A stretch of DNA of 64,000 nucleotides from Macrotis lagotis (GCF_037893015.1 NC_133666.1:468901454-468965453), one strand, 5' to 3'. Positions 11,945 through 23,459 are shown, numbered from the stretch's first letter. Numbers and translations: made by a program. Notes: a model not told the origin generated them from the letters alone.

Positions 11945-12385
11945 GCTACCAAGGTGATAGAGAAGACCATAGTTCAAACTCAGAAGACAAAACAACTTCC
12001 CAAAAAGAGTTATTCTAAGAACTTAAAAAGGACTTTAAAAATCAATTAAGAGAAGTTGAGGAAAATGTGGAAAGGAAATGAATAATGCAAGAAAGGCAAG
12101 AAAATTATGAAAATAAAGTCAACCAATTGGAAAAAGAGATCCAAAAACTTATCAAAGAAAATATCCCCTTATACATTAGAATTGGGCATCAAGAAATAAA
12201 ACAAAATCAAAAGAAGGAAAAAATTGAAGAGAATGTGAAACATCTCTTTAGAGTAACAACTGATTTGGAGAACAGATTGAGGATAAATAATATAAGAATT
12301 GCCAGGCTATCTTCAAGTCATGATTTTTAAAAAGCTGTGATAAAAAATTCAAAAAATTAGTATAGAAATTTCCTTGAAGTTCTAG
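11945..12385 (+). mobile_element. L1 ORF1 fragment, left half
   Basis: Degraded ORF1: the translated stretch at 12085-12330 has the coiled-coil NQLEKEIQKLIKENI and then EENVKHLFRVTTDLENR, closely paralleling the HAL1 ORF1 at 8513-8830. The element continues at 14437 after a DNA transposon insertion. Confidence 0.7.
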
Positions 12386-12888
12386 AACTAGAGCATGGGT
12401 GTCCAACCTTTCAGCTTTTCTAGGATGCATCACCCAACAAAAACTTGTCTAGGACTGTATATAGAATTTAACATTTATTTATGACTACTTCATATCTCAT
12501 ATTACTAATGAGTATAATAATGAAATGTTAACATAATAAATTAAATATAATAAAGTATAATAATAAAATATTGAGTATAATTAACATTTACTTTTTAAAT
12601 TAAAAAAATAAAAGCATGACATTTTAAATATGAACATTGAACCTGCTTTTTCAATACCAAGGCATCTATATAGAAGCTGTAGTGGTACAAAGACTATTTT
12701 CAAGATGCTTGTCTGAAATTTTTATTCTATTTTTACTTTTTTGTATGCTTACAAAATGGGGAAAATGTTGCTCACAAATATATGTACTCACCAAAAGAGA
12801 TGTCATGAACAGGGAATGTTCATGAAATGCTGGATAATGTTTAGGTACAACTTATAAAAGTCCAATAAGGATATTTGAATACATTTTT

Positions 12889-13591
12889 ATAAAGTTTTTA
12901 TTTATTTTAAGTTTTACAATTTTTCCCCTGATCTTACTTCCCTCCCCCCCACCCCCCACAGAAGGCAATTTCTCAGTCTTTACATTGTCTTCATGGTATA
13001 CATTGATCCAAATTGAATGTGATGAGAGAGAAATCATATCCTTAAGGAAGAAACATAAGAGATAGCAAGATCAGACAATAAGATATCAGGTTTTCCCCCT
13101 AAATTAAAGGTAATAGTCCTTGGTCTTTGTTCAAACTCCACAGTTCTTTCTCTGGATACAGATGGTATTCTCCATTGCAGACAGCCCCAAATTGTCCGAT
13201 TGTTGTACTTTTGGAATGAGTGAGTCCATCAAGCTTGATCGTTGCCCCCATGTTACTGTTAGGATGTACGGTCTTTTTCTGGTTCTCCTCATCTCACTCA
13301 GCATCAGTTCATGCAAATCCTTCCAGGCTTCCCTGAAATCCCATCCCTCCTGGTTTCTAATAGAACAATAGTGTTCCATGACATACATATACCACAGTTT
13401 GCTAAGCCATTTCCCAATTGAAGGATATTTACTTGATTTCCAATTCTTTGCCACCACAAACAGGGCTGCTATGAATATTTTTGTACAAATGATGTTTTTA
13501 CCCTTTTTCATCATCTCTTCAGGGTATAGACCCAGTAGTGGTATTGCTGGATCAAAGGGTATGTACATTTTTGTTGCTCTTTGGGCATAAT
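12889..13591 (-). mobile_element. 5'-truncated L1: end of ORF2 plus 3' UTR
   Basis: On the minus strand 13131-13613 encodes the L1 ORF2 C-terminus, with IPFDPAIPLLGLYPEEM, then FIAALFVVAKNWKSSKYPS and the HYCSIRNQEGWDF segment. The frame is open over about 150 codons, so it is fairly young. The 3' UTR follows toward 12889. A short direct repeat TACATTTTT occurs at 12880-12888 and 13592-13600. Confidence 0.85.
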
Positions 13592-13834
13592 TACATTTTT
13601 CATTAAGTTGCATATATGATTACAACTCTATATATTTCATTTGTATTTTCTGAGGGAACACATTATGTAGATTGTAGGATTGTACTTTTTATTACCACAT
13701 TATGGAAAATACATATAAATGTATATTACTTTTTCACTATATAAAATAACATATAATAAAGTTGTCTTTTGAAATTATGATGTCATATAATATTTTAAAG
13801 TCAAGATCCTAATTTACATATAGTTTAAAAAATC

Positions 13835-14265
13835 AAAAAATATTTCCAATGGTCCATGAGACTACATGAGGCAAAGAACTGGAAATTGAGGGGATGGATA
13901 CAACTCCTCTCAGAAGTTCAGTGATCAAGGACAAATCTAAAAGACTTGTAATGGCAAATGCAATCCACATCAGAGACAAAACTGTGGAGTCTGAATACAG
14001 TCTAAAACATACTACACTCATTTTTTTTAAAGTTTTTATGTTTTTTCTTATGTTTCCCCCCCCTTCTTTTATAACATGACTAAGATGGAAATGTGTTGGA
14101 CATAATTGTACATGTATAATTTATATCAGATTGCTTGTTTTCATGAGGAATGGGGAAGGAAGAGAAAGTGCTAGAAAAACATGGAACTTAAAATTTGTAA
14201 AAGGATCAGTGTTGAAAACTATTTTTGCATGTAATTGGAAAAATAAAACAAAATAACATTTAAAA
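13835..14265 (+). mobile_element. L1 3' end, second L1 family
   Basis: The 3' UTR-like text runs 'aactgtggagtctgaataca' ... 'gtataatttatatcagattg' ... 'tttgcatgtaattggaaaaa' and ends in an A-rich tail. The same 3' end occurs at 38085-38290 (+), 37965-38032 (-) and 48065-48225 (-). Confidence 0.6.
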
Positions 14266-14436
14266 ATGTGAGTTATATGAAAAAGTTGAATTGTGCTAGT
14301 TAAGGGTTAAGTTGGTCTGTGATGTTGCAATGCTGCCTTGTGCACTCACTCATTTCTTCTTTTTCTGGTTGTGGACCATATGAATGAGTTTTGAGGGTCA
14401 CATATAGCTTTCAGGTTGAACATAACTGAACTAGAG

Positions 14437-14835
14437 GGTAAAATAGAAACTGAAAAAAATTTGCCTGTCATTGCCTGAAAGAGATTCCAAAATGAAAGGT
14501 CATGGAAACATTAAAGGTAAGTTTCAAGAAGAAAATTTAAGTTTAAGAAGAAAATATTAAAAAGCAACTAAAAGAGAGAATTTAAATATTGTGGCTCTAT
14601 AGTCAGCATAACATAAAATTTAGTAGTTTCCACATTAAAAGAACAAAAATGAACTGTGTTGGCAACAAAGAATAACTTCCCATCAAAATTGAGTGTAATC
14701 TTGCAAAGGAAAATATGAATATTTAATGAACTAAAGGACTTTCAGGTATTCTTGAGGAAAAAACCAAAAATTCAACAGAAAATTTGAGTTGTTATAAGAA
14801 TTAAGACAATGTAAGAAGATAAACATGAAAACTAA
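14437..14835 (+). mobile_element. L1 ORF1 fragment, right half
   Basis: Resumes the ORF1 broken at 12385: 'gaaagagattccaaaatgaa', the 'aagcaactaaaagagagaat' segment and the region of 'aatgaactaaaggactttca' follow ORF1 order as in 8830-9150. Heavily mutated. Confidence 0.6.
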
Positions 14836-14989
14836 TAAGATTAAACCATTTACTGCTTAGCACTTCATGTCCTGGGACTGGCATAATTCTCAGCTCACTG
14901 GGGCTATTATCCCCAAAATCTTCTTCATCATCTCCTGTATCTATTCTCCCCAATAAAGTTCCTATGTTATTCTAACTTTTCAAGATGGG

Positions 14990-17115
14990 AAGATGATAGG
15001 TCTTGGGGGCGACTGAGGGAGGCTTGCTATAAAGGAATAGCTGCTATGAAGGGCTCTATCAAAATGAGAGAGGTACTGGTAACAACAGAAGCTCAGTAAC
15101 TGCTGAATTAGTTAAATGTTCTATTTGGAACAGGAGTCTAGATGTTAGCCAAAGGTCTGTGGCTTGAGACTAATTGAATCTGCTCATGATAATGGCTTTC
15201 AGATGACTGCAAGATGGAGAGACTAAGAAGTAAAAGACCTCTTAGAATAACTTAGTTCTTTGATTTTGATGCAGAGACTTTTTTCCTGTGAATTTATTGA
15301 ACATTTTTCTATGCAGAATCAAAGTACAATCCCAAATACCTTGGATGTGTGGGATTAAATTGCTTCTATCTAGCTCTGAAATCAGCAAAGGGAGAATTGT
15401 CCCATTAGCCATAGATTTGATGCAGAGAAGCAATACAAATTCAGTTTCTGACCTGATAAGAATGGAAAAGATTGTATTAGAAAAGATGTGTTGGCAAGTC
15501 AAAACTACTACAATCTTTCAATTCCCACAGCTCCATTATTCACTCATTCATGAAAACTTCCCTTTTGAAAGGAGAAAGAACCTGAGTTTTGAAAGACTGT
15601 AAATGTCTTAGGAAATGTCAGTGTAGGGTTATGTTTTCTAAAACAAAGCTTTCTGTATTGGCATTGTCTATAATTGCATGGGAAATTCAAGCACAACAAA
15701 TTTGTAGAACTGACAGAAGGAGTAGAGTGTCTTCGAAAACATTCCAAATAAATTGCAGAGATCTGACCCTCTGGCAGAAACTTGTAGCAAAGTGCCTACA
15801 TGAATATTCATCAAATAAGTGCTCTAAACCAAATATTCAGAAGTTGAAGTGGATTGCATCTGTAAATACTGCACATAAAGAATAATTATTAAAAAACTCT
15901 ATCATCTTCCAACAATCCCTAAACTTGGCCTTAATAGGATTTTTATGGTGAAGAAACTCAATTATTTTGAATTTTATTTCACATCAGAACTTGTGGTCTC
16001 CAAAATTAGAATGGATTTAAATTGTGAAGCCTGAAATATAATAAACATGTTTTCAGACTTGAGGGGAAAATAGGTTATAGTCAGAAATTGATTATGTGTG
16101 CTGCAGTTGGAAATGTGTTCAAGACTAAATTATGATCTTCTTTGAACTATGTTTGTAAAAACTAAAACTCAAATGTGTGAAACCCTAATGCAGAATAATG
16201 TTGGGAAACTATACTGTGAACTGACAGTTAATACTGACCCAATCTAGTAGTAAAAGCTCTAGAGTGTTTAAATAAAATTTACCATTGGTGTGAAACTGGA
16301 CCTTTAGTATAGAGTTTTGTATTTAAAAGCAATACTTGTATGGGGTATGCTATTGGCATAATGCTCCTGTAACAATTCAACTTAGAAAGACTAAAGTGGT
16401 TATCTGCCTAGATTTAAGTAAGCATCAATTTAATTAACTAATTCTGCAGTAGCTGAAACACATAAGACTAGCTGTAGGTTAATGAATCTAAACTGACATA
16501 GGTTTGGGAAAGCATATAGTCCCTTGGACAGTTAGATGGTATAGCGGGTAGGGTGTTGACCCTGAAATCAGGAGGACCTGATTTCAAATCCAGTCTGAGA
16601 CACAAGTAGCCATGTAACCTTAGACAAGTCACTTAACCTCAACTGCCTTGCATCCAGTCGTCCTGATTCATATCTGGCCACCAGTCCCAGATGGCTTGGG
16701 AGGAAAAAGTGAGGTTGGTGACTTAGCACAGCACCACCTCACTCAAATCTAATTCAAGTGCTTGTCATGGTGTCTCTGAAGTCATGTTTGCCTTTGAGAA
16801 TGAAGGACAAACAACAGCTAAGCAGCATAATATATAGCTTAGCTTCCACAATAGCTATAATTAGTTCAAATTTTCCTTAGACAACAACCTTCCCTTTAAA
16901 ATAAAGCAAAGAACTGCAGTATGCCTCATAAGTCTTATGATTCAGTAGTGTTTCACAGATGCAGTTTTCAGTCACTCCTAAAGACCTGATTCATTGAAGA
17001 ATTTCCATTCTAATTCATCAGTGCAAACTTAAGTTGTATGAAGTAACCTAACAAAGTACCATTATGTTCTGATACTAAGAAAGTGACCTTTCAATAAAAT
17101 GATTGAAATTCAAAA
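14990..17115 (+). pseudogene. CCNG1: Processed pseudogene of cyclin G1, with 5' and 3' UTR
   Basis: The intronless copy has its start-codon position at 15064 and coding homology to about 15934. Reading frames in order show VSDLIRMEKIVLEKMCWQVK, NFPFERRKNLSFERL, CRVMFSKTKLSVLALSIIA and KCLHEYSSNKCSKPNIQKLK, matching the cyclin box and C-terminal part of cyclin G1 (295 residues in human). Stops appear early (codon 12 becomes TAA) and at least two frameshifts occur (before about 15288 and near 15590-15600), so it cannot make the protein. Likely 5' UTR precedes the start. Likely 3' UTR continues past a SINE at 16522-16822 to an AATAAA at about 17093 and an A-rich run, consistent with retrotransposition by L1. 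The outer limits are my estimate. Confidence 0.88.
16522..16822 (+). mobile_element. Long-tailed tRNA-derived SINE inside the cyclin G1 retrocopy
   Basis: Head 'gacagttagatggtatagcg', box B-like GATTTCAAATCC, then the second block 'gattcatatctggccaccag', 'gtgaggttggtgacttagca' and 'tttgagaatgaaggacaaac'. It interrupts the likely 3' UTR of the retrocopy, so it is younger than that copy. Confidence 0.75.
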
Positions 17116-17199
17116 AACAAAATCAAAAAGCAACATTTACATCCTCTATGGGAAAATTATATTTATAAATCTAAGAATGTGGTAATTACCAGAGTAGTT

Positions 17200-18215
17200 T
17201 GAAAGAGTGCATATAGACAGAAGGTTTAGAGGTTTGAGTTGATTATGACAGTATAATTATAAAAAATAAAACTGGGAAGGGAAGAGGTAAATGGAGTGAA
17301 TTATCTCATACCAAAAAATGCATGAAAGGAAGAACTATTACAATGAAGGGCGTATAATGCAGCTCTTTGTTTTTGTTGAAACTAGATTAGGGGTGGCTAG
17401 GTGGTGCAATGAATAGAGCATTGGCCCTGGAGTCAGGAGCACCTGAGTTCAAATCTGACCTCAGACACTTAATAATTACCTAGCTGTGTGGCCTTGGGCA
17501 AGCCACTTAACCCCATTGCCTTGCAAAAACCTTAAAAAAAAAAGAAACTAGATTAAAGAGGGAATAATACATACACAGGAAGGTATAAAAGTCTTAGAGA
17601 AATAAGAGGATAGAAATAAGAGAGGGACTTTTAGAAGTATGTGCAGATTATGGAAGAAGTGGAAATATTAATTAAACTTCTGAGGAGAGATTGTGTAAGA
17701 AGAGATAGAAGGATAAACAGCGAGGAAAAAATAGAATGGAGGGAAATATGCAACTAGTATTTGCAGTTTTGGATGTAGATGGGATGAACTTACCCATAAA
17801 ACAGGAACAGATAGCAAAATGAATCAAAACCCAGAACATGACAGTATATTGTTTATAAGAAACATTTAAAATGACATACACACATAGAGTAAGAATAAAG
17901 GGTTGGAGTAGAATTTTTTATGCTTTAGCTGATGTTAAAATAAAAGCAGGGATAGCAATTATCTTAGACAAAGTTAAAGACAAACTAGATTTAATTAAAA
18001 GAAATAAACAGGGAATTATTATTATGGGAAAAGGTACCATAGATAATGAAGTAATATTAATGTTAAACATATACACCAAATACAATAGCAATCAAATTGT
18101 TAAAGGAAAATATAAATAAATTTTAGGTTGAAAATGATAGCAAAATTATAATACTGGGGAGTTCTAACTTTCTGCTCCCAGAACTAGATAAATCTAATCA
18201 AGAAAATAAGAAAGA
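17200..18215 (+). mobile_element. L1 ORF2 endonuclease region, degraded
   Basis: Translated pieces match the L1 endonuclease: RVRIKGWSRIFYALADVKIK, then AGIAIILDKVKDKLDLIK and IIIMGKGTIDNEVILMLNIY, in the order of the human L1 KIKGWRKIY, AGVAILVSDK and YIMVKGSI blocks. Upstream frames are broken. A SINE (17390) interrupts it and another (18216) separates it from its continuation. Confidence 0.8.
17390..17543 (+). mobile_element. Marsupial tRNA-derived SINE, full length
   Basis: Head 'ggggtggctaggtggtgcaa', box B GTTCAAATCT, tail CCTTGCAAAAACC plus poly(A). A perfect 12-bp direct repeat GAAACTAGATTA lies at 17378-17389 and 17544-17555. Confidence 0.93.
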
Positions 18216-18500
18216 AATCACAATGTTTTTATCCTTCATTCTCAAAGAAGACTATGACATCATGGAGGTGAAGCCATGACAAATACATGAAGTGGATTTG
18301 AATGAAGGGGTGCAGTGCCAAATTACCAGCCTCACTTTTACCTCCAGAGCCATCTGGGCCAGACATGAAGCAAGAAGACTGGAGATGGTCCTAGATGCAA
18401 TCAGGGTTAAGTGACTTGCCTAAAGTCACATAGCTAGTTGTCAAATCCCTGAGGTTGGATTTGAACTCCTGTTAGCCACTGTGCCACCTAGCTGCCCACA
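18216..18500 (-). mobile_element. Long-tailed tRNA-derived SINE
   Basis: Reversed order of the long type: 'tccttcattctcaaagaaga', 'catggaggtgaagccatgac', 'acctccagagccatctgggc', then 'gttaagtgacttgcctaaag' and the reversed head ending 'ccacctagctgccc'. Confidence 0.75.
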
Positions 18501-18695
18501 GAAATAAATCAAAGAAATGAATAATAGATAAGCTAGATATGATAGGTATCTGGATAAAATGAATAGGAATAGAAAGGAATATAAATTTTCTTCAGTATTT
18601 CAAGGCACTTTTGCAAAAGTTGACCATATTTTAAGCCATAAAACCCTTATAATTAAATGTGGAAAAGCAGAAATATTAAATGCAAACTTACTAGC
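18501..18695 (+). mobile_element. L1 ORF2 endonuclease region, continuation
   Basis: 18559-18690 translates to KEYKFSSVFQGTFAKVDHIL then SHKTLIIKCGKAEI, matching the TEYTFFS...SKIDHILGSK end of the L1 endonuclease domain, so it continues the fragment cut by the SINE. It stops abruptly where a second L1 begins. Confidence 0.75.
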
Positions 18696-19990
18696 ACCAG
18701 GATGGCAGAGTAAGGAAGGGACCCCTGAGTCCTCTTCTTCTCTAAACAATTAGGCCATCACCTCAGAATTGATATAGGAGCAGGGAAATAGCTTAGCAGC
18801 ATCACAAGAAAGTTCTGTCCTTCTGGCTTGCTAACCAGCAGCCCACTAGGCAAGTGGGCAATCTGTGTAGTGCAGCAAGTCCCCAACCCAGCAACCCCAA
18901 CCCCAGCATAAGCCATCAGCAAGTACTTGATCCCTTTGCTAAACATTAGTGAAGCCCCATCCCAAGGTTGGCCAGCAGTGATACTCTGTTCCTGGGACCA
19001 GACCCAGTACTAAGAGCTAGAGCCCAGTTCTCACATAAAAATAATGAGTCACAAAAAAAGGCAAAAACATAGGCAAAAGCCAAAACAAACAAACCAAAAA
19101 AAAAAAAACCCAAAAGTTTGACTATATAAAGTTACTATGGGAGGATGAAGGTATAAACTTAGAAAAGAACAATGTCAAAATGGGTACATATGAAACCTAA
19201 AAGAAAAATGTAGTTAAATTTCAGACTCCAAAAGAATTATTGCAAGAGCTCAAAAAGAATTTTAAAAAGTAAACTAGAGAAGAAAAAAATGGAAAAAGAA
19301 ATGAAGGAAATGCAAAAGAATCACAAAAAAGAGTCAATAGCATGGGAAAAGATATACAAAAATTTACCAAGGGAAAAACTCCCTAAAAAGTAGAATTGGG
19401 GGCAGCTAGGTGGCGTAGTGGATAAAGCACCGGCCCTGGAGTCAGGTTCAAATTCCATCTCAGACACTTAATAATTATCTAGCTGTGTGGCCTTGGGCAA
19501 GCTACTTAACCCCGCTTGTCTTACAAAAACCTAAAAAAAAAAAAAGTAGAATTGGCCAAATAGAAAAGAAAATACAAAAGCTCATTGAAAAAAAAAGAAT
19601 TCCTTAAAAATTGGAATTGATTAAGTGGGAATCAATGGTTCTATGAGACATTAAGATATGATACAACAAAATCAAAAAGTAAAAAAAAATTGAGAAAGTG
19701 TGAAATTTCTCATTGGAAAAACAGCTGATGTAGAAAATAGATACAGGAGAGATTATAAGAATTATTGGACTACTTAGAAAATCAGGATTAAAAAAAATTG
19801 GAAAAAAAATTTATCAAAGAAAACTGTCCTGATATATTAAAGGGCAAAATAGAAACTGAAGAATCCTTCAACCTGTAAAAGATCCCAAAATGAAAATTTC
19901 CAGGAACATCACAGCCAAATTCCAGAATTCACAGATCAAGGAGAAAGGATTGCAAGCAGCCAAAAAGAAACAATTCAGATATCATTGAGC
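18696..19990 (+). mobile_element. Second L1: 5' UTR and ORF1
   Basis: A typical L1 opening, 'accaggatggcagagtaagg', starts a GC-richer 5' UTR. ORF1 follows from about 19049 (MSHKKRQKHRQKPKQTN), then coiled-coil text and, at about 19860-19990, 'attccagaattcacagatca' and 'gcaagcagccaaaaagaaac' as in other ORF1 copies. Broken, and interrupted by a SINE at 19400. Confidence 0.7.
19400..19540 (+). mobile_element. Marsupial tRNA-derived SINE with perfect duplication
   Basis: Head 'ggcagctaggtggcgtagtg'. A small deletion removes part of the region before the box B-like GTTCAAATTCC. A perfect 15-bp direct repeat AAAAAGTAGAATTGG lies at 19385-19399 and 19541-19555. Confidence 0.93.
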
Positions 19991-20034
19991 TGATTTTTTT
20001 CCCCCTTTCCATTGGATATATTATATACTTGCCA

Positions 20035-20630
20035 AATTCCTTTTACAATACAAATATGGTGCTGATATCCAAACTAGGAAGAGCCAAACTGAGAAAGAAA
20101 ATCATAGATCAATTTCTCTAATACAAAAATTTCAAATAATATACTAGAAAGAAATCATAGCAATTTATTATAAGGATGATAAATTATGATCAGAAAGAAT
20201 TTATATCAGGAACATAGACTGGCTCAATATTAGCTATCAGAATAATTGACCTTATCAAAAACAAAACCAATAGAAATCATAGGATTATCTCAATCGATGC
20301 AGAAAAAGTCTTTGACAAAATACAGTACCCATTCTTATTAAAAATACTGAAGAACATATAAATAAATGGTGCTTACCTTAAAATAACAAGTAATATTCAC
20401 CTAAAACTATCAGCAAGCATTATCTATAATGGCATAATCTTAAAGTCATCCCAATACAATAACCATTGTCATTTTTATTATTTAATTTTGAACTAGAAAT
20501 ATTAACTATAGCAATAATAAAAGAAAAAAGAATGAAAGAATTAGAATAGGCAATGAGGAAACAAAATTATCACTCTTAGCAGGTGGTATGTTATACTTAG
20601 AAAATTCTAAAGAATCAACTGACTTTAGAT
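20035..20630 (+). mobile_element. L1 ORF2 reverse-transcriptase region, degraded
   Basis: Text such as 'caatcgatgcagaaaaagtc' and 'tttgacaaaatacagtaccc' encodes the conserved IDAEKxFDKIQ block, followed by the KLSASIIYNG-like segment. It lies about 50 bp after ORF1 of the preceding L1, so most of the start of ORF2 is missing: an internal deletion, or a separate copy. Confidence 0.7.
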
Positions 20631-20779
20631 ACCTGGCTCCTGGCAGACATATATAAACTTCAGTTGCTGAACTTCTGGTGGCTCCTTTGACTTTTTAAAG
20701 CTCATAAGATCTATTTCATTCATTAATATCCATTCATCAATTTTTGTCTTTATTCATACTGCAAATCTAGGAAACTTGT

Positions 20780-22120
20780 CCTCAGACCTCTCAATCCCAG
20801 TGCCTTCCTTTTTTAGTTATATTCTGTTTATGCTGAATATCTTTTTGTTTGTTCTTCTTGCTAGTTGCCTCCCTTTTTTGAGGGCAGAGACTTCTGACTT
20901 TTTTTGTTTCCCCATTGGAACTTAATAAATGCGCATTGATTGACTTTTCATTATCTTTCCCATTCATTGCTCCTTCAACTCCTCATTTCCTCTTGCTCAG
21001 ACTTCCTGTGTTCAGGTACAACAATCTTCCATGTGAAATCCCTACCTTAAACCTCTTACTACTTGAATCGAGCTTACATTGTGTCAAGTGGAAGCAATGT
21101 CCGTTAGTTTTCTTTCTTCCCTAAAAGTCAAGGAACCTGTCCTTGAGATTTGGTTAAATCAGAGGCCTGAATAGCTTCCTGATTACCTTCTGCATAAAAG
21201 ATTACCCCTTGAATGAATCAATGTCCCACATCATTTTTGTCACCATACTCCACATGTCCTGCTGATCAAATGCCTCTCCCTATGGAGACTGGGATCTCTG
21301 AAATCATGTAGTAGCCTTGCTAGGTATCCTTTCCTTTTAAGGCTAGATTAGTCTTTTGTTAACTGGTCTAGCAGTGTTTTATTTCATTCATTCATTTATT
21401 TCATTCAATTATTCATTTACACCTTGAATCAGTCCCAGTCTATAACTAGTTGCTAACATAATTTTCTTAAAGTCTGATACTCCCACTCTATTCATTAAAC
21501 TGCAGTGGCTATTACCTCTGGGATCAAATTTAAATTTTGTTTGGCATTTAAATCTCTTCACAATTTGACCCTTTCCTACATATCCTGTCTCCTTACACAT
21601 TTGTCTTGTCCAAGAACATCCTGATCCAGTCAAATTGGTCTACTAACAGCTCACATCAACAATGCTAACTAAATTTTCTTTCTTGGTTGCACGAACTGTC
21701 CTCCATACCTGGAATATACACCTTCCTCATCTTTTGTGTTCTCTTTAAAGTTCAAACTACTACATGAAACTTTTTTCCCCCCTGATCACCAGAATTGATC
21801 ATGAACTAACTCTCTCCTATAACTTTGTATTTATTTTGTAGAAGAGTCAGTGGGGAATAGTGGAATATCTCTAAGCCCTCTCTAACATATATTGATTGCG
21901 TGATCCTGGGGAAATCTCTAAGATCCTATAGACATCTAAGATGTCCCTCTGCACTGGTAAAAGGAGTTTCCTCATTCTAGAGTTCTCTATAACAATAAAA
22001 TCACAGGTCCACTTCTTATCCTGTCCTATATGCCAGTTAGTATGCTAAGTATTAAGAATGCAAAGACCTGCTCTTAGGAACCTCACAGTCTAATGGGGAG
22101 ACACATTCTAACAATTCTGA
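20780..22120 (+). repeat. L2 and MIR relics
   Basis: 20780-20945 resembles an L2/MIR 3' end ('gagggcagagacttctgact', 'cttaataaatgcgcattgat'). 21430-21850 follows the L2 consensus order ('aaactgcagtggctattacc', 'ggatcaaatttaaattttgt', 'tggcatttaaatctcttcac', 'ctccatacctggaatataca'). 21845-22010 is MIR-like. 22025-22120 contains the 'tatgctaagtattaagaatg' and 'cacagtctaatggggagaca' motifs of the unnamed old family. Confidence 0.55.
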
Positions 22121-22129
22121 ACAGAAAAG

Positions 22130-22835
22130 ATAAATACTGAGAAAGGGTCCTCACATTAAATATGGATTAACCTTAAAAGTTTGTCCTAATAAGGGGAAAA
22201 AAAACATTAACCTCCAGGCAATACATAATAGGGAGGGGAGGATAAAATGGTAGGGACTGTTGATGGAGGAAGAAGAGGGGACTTTGGGGAATTAGTGGGA
22301 AATCCTCAGCCCTGAAGAGTTAAAGCAAATAGCTCACCTCAAAAGAGCCAGAGAAGACAGTAGCAGAGTCCAAGTTTTTAGGAGGAGTTGGGGGGAACAG
22401 GGGCATGACAATAAGGATGGGATAAATCTCCAGATTGTTTTTTAGATCTATATCTCAAAAGAAAAGCAAGTTCAGGATCTCTGGAAATTTTGATAATGGG
22501 AATTAGGTCTGAATGAAGGAACTGAATAGTGTTAAGGAGGTTGTTGGGGCTAATGGCAATAAAAGCAAGGGAAGGGAGTAGATGTTTAAAATTTTCTTTT
22601 TCCCAGCTCCTTGTCTCCACCTTTTCTATCTCATCTTTAAGCAGTCCTATTTTCAGTCCTGCCACTTACTACTTTATTTGATTTTGAATAAATCCTTTTA
22701 CCTCTGGACTTGTCTTATTTTTCTGGGTATGGATAGGATAGTAAGTTGCTTGCAGGCAGATAATTTAAGTTAATTCAATTCAATTTAAATTGAAAGTGGC
22801 AACATAATTATAAATGGTGTTCATTTCAAATGCTT
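22130..22835. other. Mostly unassigned; MIR-like piece near 22640-22720
   Basis: A purine-rich stretch at about 22200-22580 carries a 95-codon minus-strand frame without a recognisable domain. 22640-22720 resembles a MIR 'gccacttactactttatttg' segment. Confidence 0.3.
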
Positions 22836-22838
22836 TTT

Positions 22839-22953
22839 TTTTTTTTAGGTTTTTGCAAAGCAATGGGGTTAAATGGCTTGCTCAAGGTCACGCAGCTAGG
22901 TCATTATTAAGTGTCTGAGGCTGGTACTCTACTCACTGCCACCTTGCCGCCTC
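22839..22953 (-). mobile_element. Marsupial tRNA-derived SINE, internally deleted
   Basis: Poly(T) then 'ggtttttgcaaagcaatggg', ending 'gccaccttgccgcc'. About 35 bp around box B are missing. A 13-bp direct repeat TCAAATGCTTTTT lies at 22826-22838 and 22954-22966. Confidence 0.88.
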
Positions 22954-23160
22954 TCAAATGCTTTTTAAGGACTTACTAAGAATAAGGTCTGCCCCTAGAC
23001 ACAAGGTTAACCAAACAAAAATAGCCTTTTTCAAGGATTAAGTTTTACTAGATTGAGTAACAATAGCTCCCACAGCACTAGAGAGCTGGTTAGCTCTTTA
23101 CAATGTTATTTCCCTTAGTTATTTACTCAAGAATTTCAAGATTATATTATATATATTGTA

Positions 23161-23163
<3 letters not shown>

Positions 23164-23214
<51 letters not shown>
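23164..23214. repeat. (AT)n microsatellite
   Basis: Uninterrupted AT run of about 50 bp. Confidence 0.95.
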
Positions 23215-23219
<5 letters not shown>

Positions 23220-23246
23220 TCAAGAAGACATAAACGTCTAAAAAGT

Positions 23247-23455
23247 GAGGGCAGCTAGGTGGCTGACCTAGTCCAAAAGTATCCTCTTCCTGAGTCCAGA
23301 TCTGTCTACAGATACTTACTGTGTGACCCTGGGCAAGTCTCTCAACCCTGTTTGCATCTGTAAAATGACCTGGAGAAGGAAATGGTAAACCTCTCCAATA
23401 TCTCTGCCAAGAAACCCCCAAATGGGGTTATAAAGAGTTGGACGGGCCTGCTCAA
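23247..23455 (+). mobile_element. CORE-SINE/MIR-like marsupial SINE
   Basis: 'gagggcagctaggtggctga', 'gtgtgaccctgggcaagtct', 'catctgtaaaatgacctgga' and 'gaaacccccaaatggggtta' occur in family order, ending near 'gggcctgctcaataaagt'. Confidence 0.7.
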
Positions 23456-23459
23456 TAAA

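Larger units (their letters stand above)
12394..14428. mobile_element. hAT-like DNA transposon inserted in L1, itself holding two L1 pieces
   Basis: The left end CATGGGTGTCCAACCTTTCAG (begins 12394) and the reversed right end CAGTTATGTTCAACCTGAAAG form imperfect terminal inverted repeats of hAT/Charlie type. Identical 8-bp direct repeats AACTAGAG lie at 12386-12393 and 14429-14436, the target size typical of hAT elements. On either side the interrupted L1 ORF1 resumes. After removing the two L1 inserts about 0.9 kb of element remains. I see no intact transposase. Confidence 0.7.

Noticed and set aside
22378-22665. 95-codon minus-strand frame
   Set aside because: Purine-rich region with a chance open frame; no motif, splice context or related copy seen.
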